Shown in pieces: positions 17,432 through 24,817 of a stretch of DNA of 33,742 bases. The stretch spans positions 1 through 33,742 of the forward strand of contig JASMDC010000039.1 of the NCBI GenBank assembly GCA_030753015.1. The letters are read 5' to 3'. How positions within the stretch are numbered: position 1 is the first letter of the stretch; the number at the start of each line of letters is the position of its first letter. A program made the translations under genes and the position numbers. The stretch comes from Candidatus Undinarchaeales archaeon (GTDB taxonomy: Archaea > SpSt-1190 > JASMDC01). The notes under the pieces were generated by a model. It searched no databases. It saw nothing but the letters and a program-made list of their open reading frames with translations, and had not been told where the DNA came from.

Positions 17432-18631
17432 ATGTCAATCCAGATCTCATCCCGGACAAAGGCTATGCAGCCCTCAGCCACCCTGGCCTTCAACGACCGC
17501 ATGATGGCCATGAGAAAGAAGGACCCTTCCACCATCAGTTTCGGCGTCGGTGAGCCCGACCTCCCTACGCCCGAGCATATCAAACAAGCAGCACGTAAAG
17601 CGATGGTGGAGAACAGGACCCGTTACACTTCGGCCGGCGGTATGGCCGAGCTGAAAGACGCGGTAAGCATGAAGTACAAGCGTGACAATGGTCTCGACTA
17701 CGGTCCAGACCAGGTCATGGTGGCACCCGGTGCGAAACAGGTGATCGGTATGGCGCTGCTGTCCTTGTGCGATCCCGGGGACGAGGTGCTCGTCCCCTGC
17801 CCCTACTGGATATCCTTCATCGATCAGATACGGTTCGCGAGTGGTGAGCCGATCCCCGTCCCCACCCGCCAGGACGAGGGTTTTGTGCCTCATGCGGATG
17901 TCATCGCCGATCATGTCACTGAACGCACACGAGCGATCATCCTCAATACCCCCAACAATCCGACAGGTGCCGTGTACCCGCGGGCGGAACTCGAGCGGAT
18001 CGCTGACGTGTGCGTAGAGAACGATATCGTCGTCATCGCCGACTCCCTCTACGAATCGCTGGTTTTCGGCGGTGCCGAGCACGTACCCATCGCATCACTG
18101 GGAGAGGAGATAAACGATCTGACGCTCACGGTCGCGGGTGTCTCGAAGTCATACTGCATGACGGGATGGCGTGTGGGATTCGGCGGCGGACCCGTCGATC
18201 TCATCAAGGCCCTCACCAAGATCAATGGACAACTGTCCACATGCGCAAACTCCATCGCACAGTGGGCAGCGCTGGAGGCACTCACCGGACCCCAGGAGCC
18301 GTTAAAGGTCATCGCAGATGAGTTCGCCGCCCGTCGTGACCTTGCGATCAAGCTCCTTGGAGAGGTCGATGGTATCTCCTTCGCCCCCCCCATGGGAGCG
18401 TTCTATATCTACATCAACTGCTCTGAGCTGTTCGGTCGGACCGCCGGCAACACGACCCTTAACAACGCCACGGACGTGTCCAACTACTTCATCGACGAGG
18501 CGCGGATTGGGCTCATCCCCTCCACGGTCTTTGGTGACACAGGCCACTTGCGCCTTGCCTACACGACGTCACAGGAGGATCTGGCAGAGGGCGTACAGCG
18601 TATGGACTCCGCAATCGCAAAGCTGAAATAG
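17432..18631 (+). CDS. Class I PLP aminotransferase (aspartate aminotransferase-like)
   Basis: 399 residues from ATG 17432. Fold-type I aminotransferase transferring an amino group between an amino acid and a 2-oxo acid. Visible: FGVGEPDLPTPEHI near 37; YTSAGGMAELKDAV; the NTPNNPTGAVY motif; IADSLYESLVF; the PLP lysine K239 in GVSKSYCMTGWRVGF; and a C-terminal Arg in GHLRLAYTTS for the substrate carboxylate. The pattern fits the AspB / MalY-like archaeal group. The exact substrate (aspartate, aromatic or alanine) is not decided by motifs. The metal permease begins 26 bases downstream on the same strand, so they may be co-transcribed. Confidence 0.93.
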   Translation: MSIQISSRTKAMQPSATLAFNDRMMAMRKKDPSTISFGVGEPDLPTPEHIKQAARKAMVENRTRYTSAGGMAELKDAVSMKYKRDNGLDYGPDQVMVAPGAKQVIGMALLSLCDPGDEVLVPCPYWISFIDQIRFASGEPIPVPTRQDEGFVPHADVIADHVTERTRAIILNTPNNPTGAVYPRAELERIADVCVENDIVVIADSLYESLVFGGAEHVPIASLGEEINDLTLTVAGVSKSYCMTGWRVGFGGGPVDLIKALTKINGQLSTCANSIAQWAALEALTGPQEPLKVIADEFAARRDLAIKLLGEVDGISFAPPMGAFYIYINCSELFGRTAGNTTLNNATDVSNYFIDEARIGLIPSTVFGDTGHLRLAYTTSQEDLAEGVQRMDSAIAKLK

Positions 18632-18657
18632 ACCGTCGGTAGAAGGGAAAAAGACGC

Positions 18658-19833
18658 ATGGACCCGATCGCCATCCTCACGGGAATCCTCATCGCCTCGT
18701 GGGACGTGTGCGTGGAGGCAAGCGTGTTCCTCCTATTCGGATTCCTTGCTGCAGGCATCATCTACGTGCTCATACCCCGCGACAAGGTCCTGCTCCACCT
18801 GGGCGAGTCGAGCCTGACATCGGTGTTGAAGGCGTCCCTGTTCGGCGTGCCGCTCCCCCTGTGCTCGTGCGGTGTCATCCCGGCCGTCGCCGAGCTGCGT
18901 AACAAGGGAGCGTCGAAGAGCGCGTCCCTGGCCTTCCTTATCTCGGTCCCTGAAACGGGCGTGGACTCCATCGCCCTATCCTGGACCCTCCTTGACCCCG
19001 TGCTGACGATCGCACGCCCGGTGGTCGCATTCGTCACGGCGACCATCACGGGGCTGGTCTCGAACGCGGTCGATCCAGAGGAGGTGCATGAGGTGAGCAC
19101 GGACGAGACCTGCATCCACTGCGGCGATTGCCTTCTATGCAATCCTCACGACCATACGATTACTGAGAAGGTGCGCTCGGCCTTCGAGTACGGATTCGGA
19201 GAGCTCCTTGGCGACCTGGCGCCCTCCCTGGCAGTGGGCATCATCCTCGCCGGTGTCATCGCCTACCTCGTACCGGAAGACGTTCTGGGCGCCTATGTGG
19301 GAGGTGGATTCCACTCACTCGTCATCATGCTCCTTGTGGGCATACCGCTCTACATCTGTGCCACATCGTCCACCCCTGTCGTGGCCAGCCTCATCGCCAA
19401 GGGGATGAGCCCCGGAGCGGGCCTTGTGTTCCTCCTCGCTGGTCCGACAACGAACATGGCCACTCTCGCTGTAGTACGTTCGCGGTTCGGAACTCGCTCG
19501 GCGGTCATCTATCTGACGTCGATCGCCATTTGTTCGCTAGGAGCAGGAATGCTTGTTGACGGCTACTACACATCGGCAGGGCTCGATCCCCGGACCACGA
19601 TCGGTAACGCGGGGGAGCTGTTCCCTCACAACGTGGAGGTGGGCGCAGCGATCGTGCTGATCATCCTCCTAGCACGGGGAGTGTACCTGCAATACACGAA
19701 GGGCCCCCCATGTGATGATGTGTGCTGTTCGACCGATGTCAAGCCCAATTGCACTCATGACACGGATGACGCAAACGAGCACCACCACGAGAAGGGCTCA
19801 TGTGAACACGATCATGAGGAGAACGAGCACTGA
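18658..19833 (+). CDS. SO_0444/ArsP-type metal efflux permease with His/Cys tail
   Basis: 391 residues. Membrane permease of the PF03773 group with two blocks of about four helices. Visible: VPLPLCSCGVIPAVAEL (C69, C71) and SASLAFLISVPETGVDS, the hallmark sequence of SO_0444-family Cu/Zn exporters. The second block has LYICATSSTPVVASL and LAGPTTNMATL. The loop between the blocks has a C-x2-C-x2-C-x2-C cluster (C152, C155, C158, C161). The C-terminal tail of about 40 residues is rich in His, Cys and acidic residues (CCSTD; HHHEKGSCEHDHEENEH), a likely soft-metal sponge. ATG 18658 is preceded by GAAGGGA. Likely job: export of copper, zinc or a related metal(loid). The exact ion is unknown. Confidence 0.9.
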   Translation: MDPIAILTGILIASWDVCVEASVFLLFGFLAAGIIYVLIPRDKVLLHLGESSLTSVLKASLFGVPLPLCSCGVIPAVAELRNKGASKSASLAFLISVPETGVDSIALSWTLLDPVLTIARPVVAFVTATITGLVSNAVDPEEVHEVSTDETCIHCGDCLLCNPHDHTITEKVRSAFEYGFGELLGDLAPSLAVGIILAGVIAYLVPEDVLGAYVGGGFHSLVIMLLVGIPLYICATSSTPVVASLIAKGMSPGAGLVFLLAGPTTNMATLAVVRSRFGTRSAVIYLTSIAICSLGAGMLVDGYYTSAGLDPRTTIGNAGELFPHNVEVGAAIVLIILLARGVYLQYTKGPPCDDVCCSTDVKPNCTHDTDDANEHHHEKGSCEHDHEENEH

Positions 19834-19867
19834 AGCTCACGCCACTCAGTTCTAGTGTGGACGTATA

Positions 19868-20752
19868 TTACTTTAGGACGTCATCGCACCACGCGATAAG
19901 TTCTCGCGCCAGTTCCTGGAACATCGGGTGCTCATAGGTCATGAAGTCGTTGTGCTTCCCATCGATTGTATGGAAGTGCTTTGCTACGGTGGCCATTTGG
20001 TAGAGTCTCTCTGACTGCTCGATAGGATGGAGCCGATTATCCTTCCCGTGTGCTACGAATAGCGGGCAATCGAGCCGGTCCACTCGCTCCAGAGCGTTGA
20101 ACCTCATGATGGAACCTGCGATCTCGAAGGACACAGTTATCTCGTAGTTCTTTACCGGTCGCAACCGGTCGTCCACCACGTTCGCCGTGTCTGGATCGAG
20201 CGGGTAGCTCTCGAAGGGATTAGTGAAGGTCAGCTTACCGGTGAGTACGCGGTGGGCCCGCTCCTTCTCTATGCGCCGTTCCAGCTCGGCGAAAGCGTTA
20301 CCAGGGAACGCGTACTTGTAGAACGCCTTCCCATCGAAGAATCCGTTGAGCACTGCTACGGCCTTCACGTCAGTTTCCTTGGACGCGACGTCCACGACGA
20401 GCCCGCCAGCCATCCCCCATCCGAGGATGCCGATGCGGTCAGGATCGATCGTTCCCTGCTCTCTGAGGAAAGCGAGCGCATGCTGGATGTCGTGAACCTG
20501 CTCCTCGAGGATGAGCCGTCCGCGTATGCCCTCGCTCTCACCGCAACCCCGGAAGTCGAAACCGAGAACGGCGTAGCCAGCCTGAGTGAGCGCCTGGGCG
20601 AAGAGCCTCGGGTAGATCGCGTTGAGACCCGTGTATCCCGAGTTCACGATGATGGCGGGAAGTCGTTCCGAACCGTTATGATCACTCGGCAAGTAAATGA
20701 TCCCATTGAGCTTGACACCATCGCTGTAGAACGACACATCGATCTCGTTCAT
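19868..20752 (-). CDS. Alpha/beta-hydrolase-fold protein lacking the nucleophile serine
   Basis: About 294 residues from ATG 20752 (MNEIDVSFYSDGVKLNG, the usual start of this family). ATG 20794, fourteen codons upstream, is also open and better placed relative to a CTTAAAAAG box at about 20825-20833. Visible: FDFRGCGESEG oxyanion region and a late HGKDNRLHPIE carrying the acid Asp, followed by a GKHNDFM His. At the nucleophile elbow the sequence is ILGWGMAGG (residues about 109-117) where GxSxGG is expected, so the Ser position holds Gly. It may therefore be a non-hydrolytic member or use different chemistry. It follows the class V aminotransferase gene by about 120 bases on the same strand. 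Confidence 0.85.
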   Translation of the reverse strand: MNEIDVSFYSDGVKLNGIIYLPSDHNGSERLPAIIVNSGYTGLNAIYPRLFAQALTQAGYAVLGFDFRGCGESEGIRGRLILEEQVHDIQHALAFLREQGTIDPDRIGILGWGMAGGLVVDVASKETDVKAVAVLNGFFDGKAFYKYAFPGNAFAELERRIEKERAHRVLTGKLTFTNPFESYPLDPDTANVVDDRLRPVKNYEITVSFEIAGSIMRFNALERVDRLDCPLFVAHGKDNRLHPIEQSERLYQMATVAKHFHTIDGKHNDFMTYEHPMFQELARELIAWCDDVLK

Positions 20753-20875
20753 TGCTAGTGGCGTTCCTGGCGCCAGCAGGATCCCTTCGCCCATCGTCGA
20801 TCACGCGGTACTGCTAGCAGTCCACTTTTTAAGCGTCTGCTTTGGGTAGGATGCCTGCGGGGTGTCGCCTCACGG

Positions 20876-21985
20876 CTACTTATCGAGCACGTCGTCCATG
20901 ACCCCGAGGAGCTCCCCGATATCATCTGGCATGAGCGCGCCCATGTGACCGATGCGGAACGATTTATTCCTGAGGTCCCCATACCCATTGACAATGCGGT
21001 ATCCACGGTCGATCATCTGTTTGACGAAGTCCAGGGTCACCATACCCTCGGGACGCCTGATCGCAGATACTGTCGGCGATTCATAACCAGGATCTGGAAC
21101 CATCTCATACCCGCGACCGTTCGCCCAGCCCTTGACCATGTTCGCCATCCTGCGGTGCCGTGCGAAGCAGTTTTCCAGCCCCTCTACGTCAAGGATGTGG
21201 TTGAGCGAAATGTCCAACGCTCTCAGCGTGTGGATCGGCCCCGTCGTCGGTGTCTGATGCTTTGCCAGCATCTTCTTCCGCAGTTCGACCATGTCGAAGT
21301 AGTATCCACGGTTCTTCGTTCGCTCGGCCTTCTCGAACGCCTCGTCCGAGACCGCGGCAATAGCAAGGCCTGCCGGTAGAGCCAGCGCTTTCTGCGTTGA
21401 ACCGAGACATACGTCGATCTTGAGCTTATCGACCTCTACCTTCAGCCCACCCAGTGCCGAGACCGCGTCCACGCACAACAGTGCACCTGTATCCTTGACA
21501 ACTGGTGCGATCTCTTCCATCTTGTTCATTACACCGGCCGAAGTCTCGTTGGCTTCGATACAGACGATCCGATAGTCCTTCTTGTCGAGCCACTCCTTGA
21601 CCTTATCAGCTCTGAATGCCGTACCATCAGGTATCTTGTACTTATCGACGTTCTTGCCAAGACCCTGACCTATCTGATGCCACCGGTTCCCGAAAGCACC
21701 ACACGAGAGGACCAGTCCAGGCTCGTCCCCATCGAGGAGGTTCGACATACACGCTTCCATAGCGCCGGTCCCACTTGAGATGAAGGTGAGCACGTCGTTC
21801 TTAGTGTACATCAACCTCTTTGCCTGTTCCTCTACTGACTCCTGTAGCTCGGAGTACCACGCGTTCCTGTGTGTATCGTTTGGAAGCGCCAGCTCCTTGA
21901 GTAGGTAGTCCGGTACTATGACCGGTCCCGGTGTGAAGAGCTTGAGATTGCACGGTTCATGTCTTTCGTACTGCTTGAGCGCCAT
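20876..21985 (-). CDS. Class V PLP aminotransferase (alanine/serine-glyoxylate type)
   Basis: 369 residues from ATG 21985. The frame extends to 22021, but a TTTTAAA box on the minus strand (22025-22031) predicts transcription from about 22001, which favours 21985; GAGGCGAG precedes it. Visible: LFTPGPVIVPDYLL at 16-29; ISSGTGAMEACMSNLL; the ANETSAGV segment; CVDAVSALGGL with the cofactor Asp; and the PLP lysine K199 in GSTQKALALPAGLA. The fold matches alanine-glyoxylate, serine-pyruvate and phosphonate aminotransferases of archaea. The precise amino donor is not determined. Confidence 0.93.
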   Translation of the reverse strand: MALKQYERHEPCNLKLFTPGPVIVPDYLLKELALPNDTHRNAWYSELQESVEEQAKRLMYTKNDVLTFISSGTGAMEACMSNLLDGDEPGLVLSCGAFGNRWHQIGQGLGKNVDKYKIPDGTAFRADKVKEWLDKKDYRIVCIEANETSAGVMNKMEEIAPVVKDTGALLCVDAVSALGGLKVEVDKLKIDVCLGSTQKALALPAGLAIAAVSDEAFEKAERTKNRGYYFDMVELRKKMLAKHQTPTTGPIHTLRALDISLNHILDVEGLENCFARHRRMANMVKGWANGRGYEMVPDPGYESPTVSAIRRPEGMVTLDFVKQMIDRGYRIVNGYGDLRNKSFRIGHMGALMPDDIGELLGVMDDVLDK

Positions 21986-22070
21986 GTCGACTCGCCTCGT
22001 CCGCGCGGATGCAATCGCCACCTGTTTAAAAGGGTGTCGGTGAAAACGTGCCAGGGAGATACAGAGATAT

Positions 22071-22120
22071 TTACTACTCTAAAATAGTAACATATTTAAG
22101 TGTGCGAAACTATAACATAG
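22071..22120 (+). promoter_or_regulatory. Promoter of the metallopeptidase gene with two inverted repeats
   Basis: TATTTAA (22093-22099) is centred about 28 bases before ATG 22124, so the mRNA is probably leaderless. Just upstream TTACTA (22071-22076) and TAGTAA (22085-22090) form an inverted repeat. Just downstream CTATaacATAG (22110-22120) forms another, at the expected transcription start. The AT content contrasts strongly with the flanking genes. Confidence 0.55.
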
Positions 22121-22123
22121 TCG

Positions 22124-23050
22124 ATGCCCGGGGACGGTCTTGACGCCTACATGGACCGCGATCACTGCGCAGTCTATAATATGCTCGAGACCGACCGGGA
22201 GCTCGTTCACGATATCATCGAATACAGCCACGTCTACGATAGGGCCATCAAGGAGCACGAGCACATCGACCGTACCGACCTCACCCGGCGCATCAGGGAC
22301 GAGTACGGTTGGGACCAGACCAAGGCCGAGTCCACACTGCATGACGTCCTCGACCTGGGTGCGCTTGACATGCTCGGACGACTCGATGGGGAGTCAGTGG
22401 TCGAACGGGCACGCTACACACAGTCCCTCCGCCCTCAGCTCGAGGATGCGTACAAGGACGCCGTGGCTTACCACGCGTCCAAGGGGCGACAGATACCCCA
22501 GGACATCACTGTGGGCATCCATATCGGCAATCCACGGGAGATGATCAACTTCGACGTGATGGCCTCTTACGATCCAGTGGACAACCGGGTGCGTATCAAG
22601 GAGAAGGATGCTCCGTTCAAGGGCGTGGAACCAAACCAGGACGCGCTCTTCAACTGGGACCGCTTCTCCAGGGATACGCTCTACCGGGCCTGCCTTGTAC
22701 ACGAGTTCGCCCACGTCAACAACGACCGTACCTACGATGTCAACGGCGAAAAGAACGACGTGCTCGACGAGGGGCTGGCGGTGTACACCACCCTCGAGTA
22801 CTGCGCAGACATGGTCAAGGAGGGCCAAGAGGAGTTCGGCCTTTTCGCCAAGAACTATGTCACACGTTCGCTGGAACTCACCAAGAAGTACGCCCTCGGC
22901 ACCCGCGTCGTGGCAGGGATCCTGGCCAGCGAGGGTAAGGAGGGTCTCGAGAAGGCATTCAAAGGTGACAGGAACCTCGAGGAGCTCGCGAAGGAGTACA
23001 GGCTCCTCGGTGAAAAAGTGCTCGCAGATCAACTTGCGAATATCGTCTAG
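22124..23050 (+). CDS. HExxH (gluzincin-like) metallopeptidase-like protein
   Basis: 308 residues, soluble, no signal peptide. The N-terminal half (about 1-95) is helical and contains a winged-helix-like segment (DLTRRIRDEYGWDQTKAEST; LDLGALDMLGRLDG). The central part has the zinc motif HEFAH at 193-197, followed by LDEGLAVY, where E216 fits the third zinc ligand of gluzincins. The C-terminus (about 225-308) is helical. The HExxH with a downstream EGxA pattern is typical of zinc metallopeptidases, but I recognise no named family. A role in regulated intracellular proteolysis is possible. Confidence 0.85.
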   Translation: MPGDGLDAYMDRDHCAVYNMLETDRELVHDIIEYSHVYDRAIKEHEHIDRTDLTRRIRDEYGWDQTKAESTLHDVLDLGALDMLGRLDGESVVERARYTQSLRPQLEDAYKDAVAYHASKGRQIPQDITVGIHIGNPREMINFDVMASYDPVDNRVRIKEKDAPFKGVEPNQDALFNWDRFSRDTLYRACLVHEFAHVNNDRTYDVNGEKNDVLDEGLAVYTTLEYCADMVKEGQEEFGLFAKNYVTRSLELTKKYALGTRVVAGILASEGKEGLEKAFKGDRNLEELAKEYRLLGEKVLADQLANIV

Positions 23051-23124
23051 AGCGAGGAGTCCCCATAACCGTGCTATGTTGACACAAACCTATGTTTTCC
23101 AGCCGACAAATGATTATAAACAAT

Positions 23125-23238
23125 GGGGGATTACGAATTGGAGTTGAGCGCGTACATCCAGTGGTTGTACGCCCGCAAGCAAGAGCCACACTCCAAGGGA
23201 CGCGGTCGGAGTCACGAGCCTAGAACGCTCACCCCCCC
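23125..23238. ncRNA. Candidate structured RNA in a 313-base gap
   Basis: Between the metallopeptidase and hdrC (23051-23363) I see no gene but nested complementary arms. GCGTACA (23150-23156) pairs with TGTACGC (23166-23172) around a 9-base loop. TTGGAGT (23138-23144) pairs perfectly with ACTCCAA (23190-23196) around that hairpin. GGGGG (23125-23129) could pair with the C-run at 23232-23238. ATTATAAAC (23113-23121) is a TATA-like element pointing rightwards, with an expected start near 23142. I find no tRNA, SRP, RNase P or 5S signature. Strand and identity are not certain. Confidence 0.35.
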
Positions 23239-23363
23239 TAAAAAATGAGTAGGCCTGCCCTCGGGCGTACGAAACAAGGCTAAGGACAATCGGTGCGGTC
23301 ACACCCCCAGGACAAGAAGGTCCATCTCCTCATACACACCTTTTTATTATTGGGTCACCCCCC

Positions 23364-23948
23364 GTGGATGTGGAAGAACGCTCCCGGGCCATTCGCTTCG
23401 CTATCGGGAAGACCCGTAACGATCTTAAGAAAGTAGTGGCCGAGCGCGGTCGGCTCGTGCTACATCCCGGGGACATGGAGCGGTCTGCAGCCTGCGTCCA
23501 GTGCGGTCTGTGCGTTGGGTCGTGCCCCTCCGGACGGTGGACGGCACTGAACATCCGTCGCATCATCCGCGCTATTCAGCTCGGCGTGGGCGATCCCACT
23601 CATGATCCCGCGCTGTGGGAATGCACGACCTGCTACGCCTGCCAGGAGCGATGTCCTCGTGAGGTCCCCACCTGCGAGCTCGTTCGGGCACTGCGCAACC
23701 ATGCGTTCGCCAGGGGGCTCGTCGACGATGAGCACGTCGCGGTAGCCCGCACTGTGGTGCGCACAGGTCACACCATCGAACTTGGGGATGAGGGCCGAGA
23801 GAAGCGCGTGTCGCTCGGTCTGCCCGAGGTGCCCCCCACCGTCCTCGCCGACCCCGCTGCCCTCGAAGAGGTACGAATGCTCCTGAGCCGCGTTGGATTC
23901 TCACAGCTTATACATGATGCGTTCGAGACGAAGGAGGGCGATAGTTGA
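23364..23948 (+). CDS. hdrC: Heterodisulfide reductase subunit C
   Basis: 194 residues. Small iron-sulfur protein carrying electrons from HdrA to HdrB. Two [4Fe-4S] motifs: CVQCGLCVGSCP (C44, C47, C50, C54) and CTTCYACQERCP (C87, C90, C93, C97). The start is GTG 23364; GTG 23370 is nearly as likely, given an AT box TTTTTATTATT at about 23341-23351. No membrane helix is present, so this is the soluble HdrABC type. The stop overlaps the TTG start of hdrB by 4 bases. Confidence 0.95.
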   Translation: MDVEERSRAIRFAIGKTRNDLKKVVAERGRLVLHPGDMERSAACVQCGLCVGSCPSGRWTALNIRRIIRAIQLGVGDPTHDPALWECTTCYACQERCPREVPTCELVRALRNHAFARGLVDDEHVAVARTVVRTGHTIELGDEGREKRVSLGLPEVPPTVLADPAALEEVRMLLSRVGFSQLIHDAFETKEGDS

Positions 23949-24817
23949 AACCTCTGGCCCTCTTCCTCGGCTGCATCGCACCCATTCGCATGCCGGGCAT
24001 CGTATCGTCCACACGACTCGTGCTCGACCACTTCGATGTGCCATGGACGGAGATGAAGGGGGCCTCATGCTGCCCCGCCCCGGGAGTGGTCGGCTCGTTC
24101 GACCTCACCACATGGCTCACGTTAGCTGCCCGGAACATCACCCTGGCCGAGGAACTGAAGGCCGACATCACCACGGTGTGCAACGGATGTTACGGCACGC
24201 TGCAGGAGTCCTCCGCCATCCTCGCCGACGAGAATGTGCGGTACGAGGTCAACGAGCGGCTCGAAGAGATAGGGAGGGAGGTCCGCGGAACAGCGCGCGT
24301 GTACCATCTGGTGGAAACATTGCATGATGCAGTGGGCCCGGAGCGCATCACGAAGGCGTCCTCTGGCCTCGAGGGGCTCAAGGTTGCTGTCCATCACGGA
24401 TGTCACTTCCTAAGACCGCGACGGACCAGGGACCATGGGTCAAGCGAGCGACCGAACATACTAACCGACATCGTCAGCGCCTGTGGCGCCCAGCCCGTGG
24501 CATGGTCCGAGGCCCATACGTGTTGCGGTGCGGGCGGCGGTGTACGCGCGGGGCGGCCGAGTACGGCGCTGCGCATCACCGCGACCAAGCTGCGTTCCGC
24601 CCATGAGGCCGGTGCCGACGTCATCGTCAATCCCTGTTCGTTCTGCCACCTCCAGCTCGTTCGGGGACAGGAGGAGCTGCAGGAGTCGCATGGCCTCGAC
24701 ATCTCCGTCCCGGTGCTCCACGTGGCCCAGCTCGTCGGCCTCGCCATCGGGCTCGACCGCAGCCGCCTTGGGATTGAGGGGCCACCGCTCCCCAAGGGGG
24801 TGCCGAAGCGTGAGTGA
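23945..24817 (+). CDS. hdrB: Heterodisulfide reductase subunit B
   Basis: 290 residues from TTG 23945, overlapping hdrC by 4 bases (TTGA). HdrB holds the two noncubane [4Fe-4S] clusters that reduce the disulfide. Both CCG domains are complete: C10, C42-C43, C79 and C82 (CNGCYGT) in the first; C153, C193-C194 (HTCCGAGGG), C231 and C234 (CSFCH) in the second. The full ligand set argues for an active catalytic subunit. The disulfide substrate in this organism (CoM-S-S-CoB or another) is unknown, because no methanogenesis genes are visible here. Confidence 0.95.
   Translation: MKPLALFLGCIAPIRMPGIVSSTRLVLDHFDVPWTEMKGASCCPAPGVVGSFDLTTWLTLAARNITLAEELKADITTVCNGCYGTLQESSAILADENVRYEVNERLEEIGREVRGTARVYHLVETLHDAVGPERITKASSGLEGLKVAVHHGCHFLRPRRTRDHGSSERPNILTDIVSACGAQPVAWSEAHTCCGAGGGVRAGRPSTALRITATKLRSAHEAGADVIVNPCSFCHLQLVRGQEELQESHGLDISVPVLHVAQLVGLAIGLDRSRLGIEGPPLPKGVPKRE

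Noticed and set aside
23051..23363. tRNA, SRP RNA or RNase P RNA
   Set aside because: The stems do not fit a cloverleaf, and no GGTTCGA-type T-loop, SRP domain or RNase P core motif was found.
24483..24809. Upstream extension of the HdrA frame (109 extra codons)
   Set aside because: It lies inside hdrB in another frame and does not resemble the HdrA N-terminus, which begins at GTG 24810.
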